Virus record (IMG/VR): IMGVR_UViG_3300045999_009004
Coordinates: 1 to 23,756 of that record
Reading direction: 5' to 3' (one strand)
From: a virus
DNA length: 23,756 nt
In this document: piece by piece, positions 1 through 7,803 of the stretch
How positions within the stretch are numbered: position 1 is the first letter of the stretch
How the letters are laid out: each line of letters begins with the position of its first letter
Notes under the pieces: model-generated
The model's input: only the letters and a program-made list of their open reading frames with translations
Told to the model about the DNA's origin: nothing
The model's database searches: none
Program-made: the position numbers and the translations under genes

Positions 1-101
1 GGTTCAAATATCTACCTAAAGGGGATGATGCGTGGGTTAATTTTGTTAGACCCTTTATGAAACTAACAAGAAAAGAAAAAAGAAATTACAAAAACAATTA
101 A
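1..101 (+). CDS. 3' end of an unidentified gene (partial)
   Basis: Reading from base 3, an open frame of 32 codons runs to a TAA at 99-101. The other two forward frames stop earlier, at 58-60 and 17-19. The peptide has an aromatic/proline-containing first half and ends in a strongly basic, lysine- and asparagine-rich tail, as is common at protein C-termini. The stop lies 9 bases before the next start, matching the tight spacing elsewhere in this block. The rest of the gene is left of the window, so no function can be given. It could be a chance frame, but its position and spacing favour a real gene end. Confidence 0.55.
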   Translation, partial: FKYLPKGDDAWVNFVRPFMKLTRKEKRNYKNN

Positions 102-110
102 TTAAAACTT

Positions 111-563
111 ATGAAAGACCAAGATTCAGTAAAATTAGAATTCTTAATGATGGTAAACGATAACATTATCGTTCAAAGATTTTTCAACGTGAGAGAGTTT
201 AACGATAAAGCTAAAAATTCGTTAGAACTTTATGAACTAATCCAAACATTGAAAGAGGATGTTCAGTCTCAATTAGCATTGAAAACCGTAACATATATGT
301 CAGACAATATGTACGAAATTATTAACAATCCGGCTATTTTGGAAACGTCTTATATTGACGGACCGGAGTACTTCAACATCTTTATTAAACAAAATGATGT
401 GACAATTTGTCATAGACAGATAGATGCGAAAGTATACCCTCCAAAGGTAAGATATACCGTAGATGTACGCCCACACCTAAAAAACTTGTTAATGAATTTG
501 ACTGACATTTTTTCGTCAAAAAATTTAACATACAATTATCTAGACGTTAACCTAAGTGTATAG
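111..563 (+). CDS. Small unknown protein upstream of the helicase
   Basis: This encodes a 150-residue soluble, acidic-to-neutral protein with no signal peptide or membrane segment. I do not recognise the family. The N-terminal part (about residues 6-28) looks like beta strands followed by a phenylalanine-rich turn, residues 34-60 look helical, and the C-terminal third alternates hydrophobic and charged residues and carries a proline pair near residue 110. It ends with TAG, the only TAG stop in the window; the other genes use TAA. It lies 29 bases before the replicative helicase and 9 bases after another gene, so a role in replication or recombination is possible, but this is inferred from position only. 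The start is the first ATG of the frame and has only an A-rich leader, no Shine-Dalgarno. Confidence 0.8.
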   Translation: MKDQDSVKLEFLMMVNDNIIVQRFFNVREFNDKAKNSLELYELIQTLKEDVQSQLALKTVTYMSDNMYEIINNPAILETSYIDGPEYFNIFIKQNDVTICHRQIDAKVYPPKVRYTVDVRPHLKNLLMNLTDIFSSKNLTYNYLDVNLSV

Positions 564-580
564 TATTTATCAAATACACT
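555..580 (+). other. Hairpin across the stop of the 150-residue gene
   Basis: A perfect 7-base inverted repeat, AGTGTAT (555-561) and ATACACT (574-580), flanks a 12-base loop. The left arm overlaps the TAG stop, and the loop holds the recurring TATTTATC motif (564-571). An A-rich stretch follows, not a T run, so this is not a standard intrinsic terminator on the + strand. It may be an RNA processing or stability stem, or a protein-binding site, or chance in AT-rich DNA. Confidence 0.35.
564..571 (+). promoter_or_regulatory. Putative promoter-like motif TATTTATC before the helicase gene
   Basis: TATTTATC followed by AAA sits directly after the stop of the preceding gene, with 21 bases between it and the helicase ATG. 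The same core occurs in the other three intergenic gaps longer than 10 bases. A phage-specific promoter element is the favoured reading; a regulatory protein site is the alternative. No transcription data support either. Confidence 0.35.
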
Positions 581-592
581 AATAAAAAATAT

Positions 593-1978
593 ATGGCGAC
601 AAACAAAAATTTTGAGTATCTTGGTAGCACATTTCAGCTACAATTATTAAACCAAATCATCGTTGATAAAGACTTCTCAAGGTCTATTATCGATGTGATT
701 GAAGCAAATTATTTTGAAAACAAATATTTCAAATTAATCATCCAAATGATTAAGGAATATTATTCAAAATACGAACATACTCCTACGTTTGACACCTTAG
801 AACAAATTACAAAATCTGAGTTACAACAACCTCTGGCGGCAAAAATCGTTATTGATACACTTAATAAGATTAAAGAAACGGATGTTGAAGGGTCGGAATT
901 TGTACAAGAAAAATCAATGAAATTCTGTAAACAACAAGAGTTACAAAAAGTAATGGTTAAAGCTCAAAAAATCATCGATGCGGGTGAATTCGAGAGTTAT
1001 GACACATTAGAAGAATTGGTTAGTAAAGCTCTTCAGGTTGGGGAACACGATAAGGGAACTGAAAGTGTTTTTAGCAATTTAGACGAGGTTCTAAACGAAG
1101 ATTATCGTCATCCGATACCAATGGGTATTCCGGGGATAGATAGACTCTTAAAAGGTGGTTTAGCGAAGGGTGAAATCGGTGTTGTTTTAGCACCAACCGG
1201 TGTTGGTAAATCTACTTTACTAACAAAAATCTCAAATCACGCATTTAATTTGGGATACAATGTTTTACAAATTTTCTTTGAGGATAACCCAAAGATTATT
1301 CAACGTAAACACATTACCTTATGGACAAAAATCCACCCGGATGAATTGTCTTTAAGAAAAGAGGAAGTTATGGAAAAAGTTAAGAATGTTAAAGAGACAA
1401 TGTCTAATCAACTTATACTTAAAAAACTTCCATCTGATACTGTAACAATGATGCAAATTAAGAATCAAATTAGAAAAATGATGTCTGAAGGAATCAAAAT
1501 TGATATGGTATTATTGGACTACATTGACTGTGTGGTTCCGGATAAAAACTTAGGAGATGAATGGAAATCTGAGGGTTCAGTAATGAGAGGATTTGAGGCT
1601 ATGTGTCACGAATTAGATATTGTTGGGTGGACGGCTACTCAGGGTAACAGAAGTTCAATATCTTCAGATGTAGTAACTACCGACCAAATGGGTGGTTCTA
1701 TCAAAAAAGCACAGGTTGGGCACGTAATCATTTCCGTGGCTAAATCTCTACAACAAAAAGAAATGAAACTAGCAACGATTGCAATAACTAAATCACGTAT
1801 TGGTGATGATGGGGTTGTATTTGAGAATTGTAAATTCGACAATGGTATGTTGGAAATCGATACTGAGAGTTCAGTAACATTCTTAGGATTAGAAGAACAA
1901 ACCGAAGAAAGAAATAGACAAAGAATCAAAGACTTGTTAGACAAGAGAAAACAAAAAGAACAAACACAAAATAATTAA
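593..1978 (+). CDS. dnaB: DnaB/gp41-type replicative helicase
   Basis: This is a 461-residue hexameric 5'-3' DNA helicase that would unwind the phage replication fork and recruit primase, acting in the cytoplasm. Residues 1-110 form a helical N-terminal domain like that of DnaB and T4 gp41. The RecA-like ATPase domain follows from about residue 175. The Walker A motif APTGVGKST is at residues 200-208, Walker B (LLDYID, 307-312) is at the expected distance, the polar motif TATQGNR is at 347-353, and a KSRIGDDG element at 400-407 resembles the arginine-finger region of DnaB. The length is close to T4 gp41 (about 475). The C-terminus (434-461) is highly charged. The gene stands 4 bases before nrdB. 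The start is an ATG with an A-rich leader. The family is secure; equivalence to gp41 rather than a host DnaB is inferred from context. Confidence 0.95.
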   Translation: MATNKNFEYLGSTFQLQLLNQIIVDKDFSRSIIDVIEANYFENKYFKLIIQMIKEYYSKYEHTPTFDTLEQITKSELQQPLAAKIVIDTLNKIKETDVEGSEFVQEKSMKFCKQQELQKVMVKAQKIIDAGEFESYDTLEELVSKALQVGEHDKGTESVFSNLDEVLNEDYRHPIPMGIPGIDRLLKGGLAKGEIGVVLAPTGVGKSTLLTKISNHAFNLGYNVLQIFFEDNPKIIQRKHITLWTKIHPDELSLRKEEVMEKVKNVKETMSNQLILKKLPSDTVTMMQIKNQIRKMMSEGIKIDMVLLDYIDCVVPDKNLGDEWKSEGSVMRGFEAMCHELDIVGWTATQGNRSSISSDVVTTDQMGGSIKKAQVGHVIISVAKSLQQKEMKLATIAITKSRIGDDGVVFENCKFDNGMLEIDTESSVTFLGLEEQTEERNRQRIKDLLDKRKQKEQTQNN

Positions 1979-1982
1979 AAAA

Positions 1983-2933
1983 ATGGAAGAAAAAATATTA
2001 AAAGAAAATCCGAATAGATTCGTGATTTTCCCAATTGAGCATAATGATATATGGGAGTTTTACCAACAACATCAATCAGCGTTTTGGACGGCAGAAGAAG
2101 TTGATTTGTCTAATGATATTAGAGATTGGGAAAATTTAACTGATAATGAAAGATTCTTTGTGAAGAATGTATTGTCATTCTTTGCGGCATCTGATGGAAT
2201 TGTTAATGAAAACCTTGCGGAAAACTTCTTAAAAGAAGTTCAATACCCTGAGGCTAAGTTTTTCTACGGATTCCAACTTATGGCTGAAAATATTCACTCT
2301 TTAATGTATTCATTATTGATTGATACTTATATTTCAGATGCGGACGAAAAAGACGAATGTTTCCACGCAATTGATAAATTACCTGCGGTTCAAAAGAAAG
2401 CAAAATGGGCTTTGGATTGGATTGAAAATTCAACATTCCAAGAAAGATTAATTGCATTTGCGGCTGTTGAGGGAATTTTCTTTTCAGGGTCATTCTGTTC
2501 AATCTTTTGGTTAAAATCAAGAGGAATTATGCAAGGTTTATGTAATGCTAATTCATTAATATTCAAGGATGAAAATTTACATTGTGATTTCGCGATTCAT
2601 TTGGTTAATAATCATTTAGAAAACAAACCAAGTGAGAAAAGAATTAGAGAAATCTTATTATCTGCTTTGGAGATTGAAAAAGAGTTCATTACTGAATCTA
2701 TACCAGTATCGTTAATTGGAATGAATTCAAACTTAATGAAACAATACCTTGAGTTTGTTACCGACGGGTTATTAGTTAAATTTGGATGTAAAAAACAATT
2801 TAACGTAGAACAACCATTTAAGTTTATGGAACAGATTGCTGTTGAAACAAAAGGAAACTTCTTTGAATCAAGAACTATGGAGTACCAAAAGGCTAAGTTA
2901 GGTGAGTCATTAACATTTACAGAGGATTTTTAA
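1983..2933 (+). CDS. nrdB: Class Ia ribonucleotide reductase, small (beta, R2) subunit
   Basis: A 316-residue diiron-tyrosyl radical subunit that generates the radical NrdA uses to reduce ribonucleoside diphosphates. The expected metal ligands are all present: Asp71, Glu102 and His105 (in [10 protein letters not shown]), Glu163 ([10 protein letters not shown]), Glu197 and His200 (KDENLH). The radical tyrosine is Tyr109, four residues after His105, as in E. coli R2 (His118/Tyr122). Wording around the radical site ([13 protein letters not shown]) is closer to eukaryotic and viral R2 than to E. coli NrdB. The C-terminus ends in FTEDF, resembling the eukaryotic R2 tail that docks into R1. It lies between the helicase (4-base gap) and nrdA (1-base gap), so the two subunits are almost certainly co-expressed. 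It appears intact, with no missing catalytic residue. Confidence 0.97.
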   Translation: MEEKILKENPNRFVIFPIEHNDIWEFYQQHQSAFWTAEEVDLSNDIRDWENLTDNERFFVKNVLSFFAASDGIVNENLAENFLKEVQYPEAKFFYGFQLMAENIHSLMYSLLIDTYISDADEKDECFHAIDKLPAVQKKAKWALDWIENSTFQERLIAFAAVEGIFFSGSFCSIFWLKSRGIMQGLCNANSLIFKDENLHCDFAIHLVNNHLENKPSEKRIREILLSALEIEKEFITESIPVSLIGMNSNLMKQYLEFVTDGLLVKFGCKKQFNVEQPFKFMEQIAVETKGNFFESRTMEYQKAKLGESLTFTEDF

Positions 2934-2934
2934 T

Positions 2935-5349
2935 ATGATGTCATTAAAGATAAGAAAAAGAGGGGGGGACGAAGTTTCGTTCAACCCCCAAAAAATTTAC
3001 AATAGAGTTAAACGAGCAGCAAGAGGATTAAACGTAAATGCTGATGAGGTATTCATTAAGGTGATTACTTCAGTTCCAACAGAGGGTGTTATTACAACCA
3101 AAGAGTTGGATAAATTGGTTTACGAGATTGCTGCGGCATATACCGGTAGTCACCACGATTATTCAAGACTAGCGTCTTCAGTAGCAATATCAGCATATCA
3201 TAAAGAAACTGACGAAAGTTTCTGTAACACAATGCACACATTACACGTTGATGGTATTATTAACGATAAGTTAATGGAAACTATTGAAAAATATGGTCCT
3301 GAAAATATTGATTCTGTAATAAATCACGAGAATGATTACAATTTTGATTATTTTGCGTGGAAATCATTACAAGAAATGTATTTGTTAAAAACTCCTGAAG
3401 GTAGAGTAATTGAAAGACCACAACATATGTATATGAGAGTGGCTTTATGGGTTACTAAATCATTAGAACAAGCGGTTGAGTATTACCAATCATTATCAAA
3501 TCAACTTATTTCTCCTGCAACACCAATTATGATTAATGCGGGTACTAAAACACCTCAACTAGCGTCTTGTGTATTGAAATACAATCACGGAGATTCAAGA
3601 GAAGGGTTGTTACAAACATTCAACGACATTTCAACTTATTCATCTGATGCTGCAGGTATTGGATTATGTATGTCTAATGTTCGTAGTAAAGAAAGTCGTA
3701 TTAACTCATCAGGAGGATTTGCGGGTGGTTTATTGAAATACTTAAAGATTGTTAATGAAGGGTTAAGATTCTTCAACCAACAAGGTAGAAGACCGGGAAG
3801 TGCAGCTATCTATATTGAACCTTGGCACAAAGACATTATTGATTTACTTGATATCAAAAAGAATACAGGTGCTGAGGAATTAAGAGCAAGAGATTTGTTT
3901 ACATCTATATGGTTACCGGACAACTTTATGAATGCCGTTAAAGACAATTCAGATTGGTATTTGTTCTGTCCTAACGATATTATTAAAGCGGGTATCAAAC
4001 CATTACAGGAAACTTATGGTGAAGAATACGAACATAGTTATAACAGAGCAGTTGAACTTGGTCTTGGTAAAAAAGTAAAAGCACAAACAATTTGGAATAA
4101 AATTATTGAATCTCAGGTTGAAACCGGAGTTCCTTATTTATGTTCTAAAGATAGTGCGAACAGAAAAACTAATCATCAAAACATTGGGGTAATTAAACAA
4201 TCTAACTTATGTAATGAGATTTACCAATATACTGATGAGAACACCACAGCAATCTGTACATTATCATCTATGGTATTAAAAAACTTTATTGTTAAAGGTG
4301 AGTTTGATTTCAAATTACTTTATAGTGAGGTTAGAAAGGTTGTTAGAGCACTTAACAAAGTTGTTGACATCAATAGTTATTCAACTGAACAAGGTAGAAA
4401 AGGTGGTTTAGAACAAAGAGCGATAGCTATTGGAACTCAAGGACTTGCGGACGTATTCTATCTAATGGATTACATCTTTACATCTGAAGAGGCGAGAAAG
4501 TTAAATAAAAACATTTTTGAAACTATCTATTTCGCAGCAATCACCGAAAGTATGGAATTATGTAAATCAGGAGAATATAAACCATATGACTTCTTTGAAG
4601 GGTCACCAATGTCAAAAGGAATCTTCCAATTTGATATGTGGGGATTAGATTACGAAGGATTAGGTGGATTATGGGATTGGGACACACTTAAATTAGAAGT
4701 GTCTAACCACGGGGTTTGTAACTCGTTATTCACGGCTCAGATGCCGGTAGCATCTTCAGCTAAGATTACAGGTTCATTTGAAATGACAGAACCGGCTCAC
4801 TCGGCATTATTTAATCGTCGTGTAGTTGGGGGAGAAATCTTAATTGTTAACAAATACTTAATTAACGATTTTGAGAAAATTGGTATTTGGTCTGAAGATT
4901 TGAAAAATGAAATTATTATGAATGAAGGTTCTATTCAAAATATTAACTTCAATCATTATCTTGACCCTGAAGAAAAAAATTACAACAAGAAAGTTAAAAG
5001 AATTGAACATTTAATCCCAAAATACAAAACTATTTGGGAAATATCTCAAAGAGAACTTATTGATATGGCGGCTGACAGAGCACCATTCATTGACCAATCA
5101 CAATCAATGAACATTTATATGTCAAACCCAACATTATCAAAAATTTCATCATCACACTTCCATTCTTGGGGTAAAGGGTTGAAAACTCTTTGTTATTATG
5201 TTAGAACAAAAGCGATATCAACTGGAGCAAAACACTTGGCGGTGGACATATCTAAAGTAGGTCAACCAAAACCAATTGAGAAACCAAAAGTTGAATTAAC
5301 ACAAAAACCTTCGGATTCCGAGTTTGAGTGTTTCGGATGTGGTTCTTAA
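2935..5349 (+). CDS. nrdA: Class Ia ribonucleotide reductase, large (alpha, R1) subunit
   Basis: An 804-residue catalytic subunit converting ribonucleoside diphosphates to deoxy forms for phage DNA synthesis. Residues 1-90 form an ATP-cone, so dATP/ATP activity control is probably retained. Active-site residues by comparison with E. coli NrdA are Cys212 (LASCVL) and Cys441 (AICTLSSM), the redox pair, and Asn424, Cys426 and Glu428 (NLCNE), with Cys426 the thiyl-radical cysteine. Tyr754-Tyr755 (CYYVRT) match the radical-transfer tyrosines. The mobile C-terminal tail ends ECFGCGS, with Cys799 and Cys802 available for re-reduction by thioredoxin or glutaredoxin. The sequence near the C-terminus (FIDQSQSMNIY, GLKT) is of the eukaryotic/viral R1 subtype. 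No intein or insertion is seen. Two ATGs (2935, 2938) are possible starts. An AGAGG 9 bases upstream is the only Shine-Dalgarno-like sequence in the window. A hairpin terminator follows the stop. Confidence 0.97.
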   Translation: MMSLKIRKRGGDEVSFNPQKIYNRVKRAARGLNVNADEVFIKVITSVPTEGVITTKELDKLVYEIAAAYTGSHHDYSRLASSVAISAYHKETDESFCNTMHTLHVDGIINDKLMETIEKYGPENIDSVINHENDYNFDYFAWKSLQEMYLLKTPEGRVIERPQHMYMRVALWVTKSLEQAVEYYQSLSNQLISPATPIMINAGTKTPQLASCVLKYNHGDSREGLLQTFNDISTYSSDAAGIGLCMSNVRSKESRINSSGGFAGGLLKYLKIVNEGLRFFNQQGRRPGSAAIYIEPWHKDIIDLLDIKKNTGAEELRARDLFTSIWLPDNFMNAVKDNSDWYLFCPNDIIKAGIKPLQETYGEEYEHSYNRAVELGLGKKVKAQTIWNKIIESQVETGVPYLCSKDSANRKTNHQNIGVIKQSNLCNEIYQYTDENTTAICTLSSMVLKNFIVKGEFDFKLLYSEVRKVVRALNKVVDINSYSTEQGRKGGLEQRAIAIGTQGLADVFYLMDYIFTSEEARKLNKNIFETIYFAAITESMELCKSGEYKPYDFFEGSPMSKGIFQFDMWGLDYEGLGGLWDWDTLKLEVSNHGVCNSLFTAQMPVASSAKITGSFEMTEPAHSALFNRRVVGGEILIVNKYLINDFEKIGIWSEDLKNEIIMNEGSIQNINFNHYLDPEEKNYNKKVKRIEHLIPKYKTIWEISQRELIDMAADRAPFIDQSQSMNIYMSNPTLSKISSSHFHSWGKGLKTLCYYVRTKAISTGAKHLAVDISKVGQPKPIEKPKVELTQKPSDSEFECFGCGS

Positions 5350-5358
5350 TAAGAATAT

Positions 5359-5390
5359 AAATCACGGCTTAGGTCGTGATTTTTTATTTT
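5359..5390 (+). terminator. Intrinsic terminator after nrdA
   Basis: AAATCACGGC (5359-5368) pairs with GTCGTGATTT (5373-5382) around a TTAG loop, giving a 10-pair stem with one G-T wobble. A T-rich tail (TTTTATTTT) follows to 5390. It begins 10 bases after the nrdA stop and divides the replication block from the tail block. It is the clearest rho-independent terminator in the window. Confidence 0.8.
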
Positions 5391-5395
5391 AAGGG

Positions 5396-5431
5396 TATTT
5401 ATAAAAAATAATGACGACACTATATTTATAG
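5396..5431 (+). promoter_or_regulatory. Paired TATTTATA motifs before the baseplate genes
   Basis: Two copies of TATTTATA lie between the terminator and the gp25-like gene, at 5396-5403 and 5423-5430, their starts 27 bases apart. The second is the core of an inverted repeat CTATA-TT-TATAG (5420-5431) and ends 3 bases before the ATG. The first ends 30 bases before it. As this is the first gap after the terminator, it is the natural place for the promoter of the tail operon. On the - strand the same octamer reads TATAAATA, the T4 late promoter element, but no gene lies on that strand. Confidence 0.45.
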
Positions 5432-5433
5432 TT

Positions 5434-5889
5434 ATGGCAGATGGTAGAACATATGGAATAAATTTTCCTTTTAACGATTCTCGTAATGGGAAATATTTAA
5501 GTCTTTCAACGGAGGCGGCTCAAGAGATTAGAACAGATTTAATACATCTTTTGTTAACAAGAAAAGGTACTAGATATTATTTACCTGATTTTGGGACAAG
5601 ATTGTATGAATTTATATTTGAACCAATGGATGGTCCAACATTTTCAGAGATTGAAGCGGAAATTAGAGCGTCTGTTGAAGAATACATACCAAACATTACT
5701 ATTACTAATATAAGTGTAACTTCTGCAGATATGGGGGAAGAAGATAAAGGAACTTATGTTGATGGTGATGAACGAATTTATAGAGTTCCCGGAATCGGAC
5801 TTAAAGAACATACCGCTAAGGTTAAAATTGAATACACAATTAGTGATGACGTTTTTAACGCTAGTGATTTTGTAATAATTAACATTTAA
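5434..5889 (+). CDS. 25: Baseplate wedge protein, gp25-like
   Basis: A 151-residue protein of the GPW/gp25 family, the small baseplate protein of T4 and P2 that sits at the sheath-baseplate junction and helps start sheath assembly. The family signature is clear: TRYYLPDFGTRL (46-57) followed by IFEP (61-64), matching the conserved arginine, PxFG and FEP elements. A helical segment then leads to a beta-rich C-terminal half. T4 gp25 is about 132 residues, so this one is slightly longer, with an extra loop around residues 108-125. It is the first gene after a strong terminator and lies 4 bases before the gp6-like gene, the same 25-6 order as in T4. The leader lacks a Shine-Dalgarno sequence. Confidence 0.93.
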   Translation: MADGRTYGINFPFNDSRNGKYLSLSTEAAQEIRTDLIHLLLTRKGTRYYLPDFGTRLYEFIFEPMDGPTFSEIEAEIRASVEEYIPNITITNISVTSADMGEEDKGTYVDGDERIYRVPGIGLKEHTAKVKIEYTISDDVFNASDFVIINI

Positions 5890-5893
5890 TATT

Positions 5894-7732
5894 ATGGCTA
5901 ATAAGAAAATATCGTATACTACGAGAGACTTTCAATCAATAAGAACAGAGTTAATAAATTTCACAAGAACTTATTATCCTGAATTAATCGATAACTTTAA
6001 TGACGCGGGGGTTTTCTCGGTGTTATTAGACTTAAACGCTGCGGTTACTGATAACTTACAGTTTAATATTGATAGAAGTATCCAAGAAACTGTATTACAA
6101 TATGCACAACAAAGGTCATCAATATTTAATATTGCGAGAACATACGGGTTAAAAGTTCCCGGACAAAGACCATCAGTTGCTTTAGTTGATTTTTCAATTA
6201 CAGTTCCTGCTTATGGGGATAAAGAAGATTTAAGATACTGTGGTATATTACGTAGAGGTTCACAAGTTAGTGGTGCCGGTCAAATCTTTGAAACGGTGTA
6301 TGATATTGACTTTTCGTCACCAATTGGTGCTGAAGGATTCCCTAATAGATTGAAAATACCTAATTTTGATTCGAATAATACATTAATTAATTATACTATT
6401 GTTAAGAGAGAAACGGTTGTTAATGGTGTTACAAAAGTATTCAAAAAAGTTGTAACCGCAAATGATGTTAGACCATTTTTAGAGGTATTTTTACCTGAAA
6501 AAAATGTTTTAGGTGTAACTAGTGTTTTATTAAAAGATAGTGCACAATATTCTAATGTACCTTCAGTTCAAGAGTTTTTAGGTTTAGATAATAGATGGTA
6601 TGAGGTAAATGCTTTGGCGGATAGTAGAGTGTTTGTTGAGGACCCGACTAAAGTATCAGACCAACCTGGAATCAAGGTAGGTAAGTATATTGAAACAAGT
6701 AGTAAATTTATAACAGAATTTACTCCGGAAGGATTTATGAAAATGACTTTTGGAGGTGGTAATCAATCAGCTGATGAACAATTACGAGAATTCGCAAGAG
6801 AGGGTTATAATTTGAATTTATACAAATATTCAAATAATTTAGCATTAGGTAGTACATTAAAGGCTAATTCGACATTATTCGTTCAATATAGAATTGGTGG
6901 TGGTACCGGAAGTAACTTGGGGGTAAATGCTATTACTCAGGTTGGTACAGTTTCATTTTTTGTGAATGGTCCAAGTCAAAGTCAAAATACAAGTGTTATC
7001 AATTCATTATCGTGTACTAACGTAACTGCCGCTATAGGTGGAGCCAATTATCCAACAACAGAAGAGGTTAGAAACTTAGTTGCGTTTAACTTCTCGGCTC
7101 AACAAAGAGCGGTTACCATAAATGATTATGATTCTATCATTAGAACAATGCCTTCACAATTTGGGGCTCCGGCTAAAGTTGCTATTACTGAAGAAAATAA
7201 TAAAATTAAAGTTCAAATGTTATCATACGATGAAAATGGTAACTTAACTAATATTGTTTCAAACACATTGAAAAATAACGTGGCGAATTATCTATCAAAT
7301 TATAGAATGATTAATGACTACGTTTCAATTGAAACTGCTAATGTTATTGATTTAGGGGTAAATGTTGATATAGTGTTAGATAATAGTCAAAACCAAGGTG
7401 CGGTAATTTCACAAGTTATTAATCTTATCACAACATTTTTTGAACCAACAAACAGACAGATGGGGGAGAATGTTAATGTTTCAAATTTAAGACGTTTAAT
7501 TCAAAGTGAAAACGGGGTAATTTCGTTATCTGACATTATTTTCTTTAATAAAGTTGGTGGGGAATATTCGTCTTCTCAAACTTCTCAAAGATATTTGGAT
7601 TCAGATACTAGACAAATTGAATTAGTTGACGATACTATCTTTGCAGAACCAAGTCAGATTTATCAAGTTAGATATCCGGGTAAGGATATTAACATTAGAG
7701 TTAAAAATCTTAAAACAGTTAACTTCACATAA
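5894..7732 (+). CDS. 6: Baseplate wedge protein, gp6/J-like
   Basis: A 612-residue homologue of T4 gp6 (660 residues) and P2 gpJ, the dimeric backbone of each baseplate wedge that links neighbouring wedges into the hexagonal ring. The N-terminal region shows the family pattern: TTRDFQSIRTEL (9-20), then a segment with GVFSVLLDLNAAVTDN (39-54) and a helical run with QQRSSIFNIARTYG (92-105), corresponding to the gp6 region in which a short helix is followed by a YTPxxxRxS-like turn. The middle is beta-rich, and the last 230 residues contain INDYDSIIRTMPSQFG (about 408-423), typical of the J-like C-terminal domain. It lies 4 bases after the gp25-like gene. A 71-base gap follows. Recognition is by pattern and gene order; assignment is strong. 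Confidence 0.88.
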   Translation: MANKKISYTTRDFQSIRTELINFTRTYYPELIDNFNDAGVFSVLLDLNAAVTDNLQFNIDRSIQETVLQYAQQRSSIFNIARTYGLKVPGQRPSVALVDFSITVPAYGDKEDLRYCGILRRGSQVSGAGQIFETVYDIDFSSPIGAEGFPNRLKIPNFDSNNTLINYTIVKRETVVNGVTKVFKKVVTANDVRPFLEVFLPEKNVLGVTSVLLKDSAQYSNVPSVQEFLGLDNRWYEVNALADSRVFVEDPTKVSDQPGIKVGKYIETSSKFITEFTPEGFMKMTFGGGNQSADEQLREFAREGYNLNLYKYSNNLALGSTLKANSTLFVQYRIGGGTGSNLGVNAITQVGTVSFFVNGPSQSQNTSVINSLSCTNVTAAIGGANYPTTEEVRNLVAFNFSAQQRAVTINDYDSIIRTMPSQFGAPAKVAITEENNKIKVQMLSYDENGNLTNIVSNTLKNNVANYLSNYRMINDYVSIETANVIDLGVNVDIVLDNSQNQGAVISQVINLITTFFEPTNRQMGENVNVSNLRRLIQSENGVISLSDIIFFNKVGGEYSSSQTSQRYLDSDTRQIELVDDTIFAEPSQIYQVRYPGKDINIRVKNLKTVNFT

Positions 7733-7767
7733 TAATTTATTTATTTTAATAATGAATTATCTTTTGA

Positions 7768-7790
7768 AAATAGTAAATAAACTATTTATC
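7768..7790 (+). promoter_or_regulatory. Promoter-like motif with inverted repeat before the giant gene
   Basis: The 71-base gap between the gp6-like and giant tail genes holds TATTTATC (7783-7790), followed by a run of A, 13 bases before the ATG. Just upstream and overlapping it is a 7-base inverted repeat AAATAGT (7768-7774) and ACTATTT (7781-7787) with a 6-base spacer. Thus the motif lies in the right arm of a small stem. It may be an internal promoter that boosts the downstream structural genes. The gap is otherwise very AT-rich, so chance palindromes are likely. Confidence 0.35.
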
Positions 7791-7803
7791 AAAAAAGAAT
7801 GTT

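Noticed and set aside
1639-1944. 101-codon open frame on the - strand within the helicase
   Set aside because: It lies entirely in the Walker B to C-terminal part of a well-supported gene and its peptide is Ser/Leu/Ile-rich low-complexity, typical of antisense of AT-rich coding DNA.
2935-5349. Intein or split gene in nrdA, frequent in phages
   Set aside because: Length is normal for the family and all motifs are in order without an interrupting block.
5396-5430. T4 late promoter TATAAATA on the - strand
   Set aside because: The octamer does occur on the - strand at both sites, but transcription from it would run back into the terminator and nrdA, and there is no - strand gene to serve.
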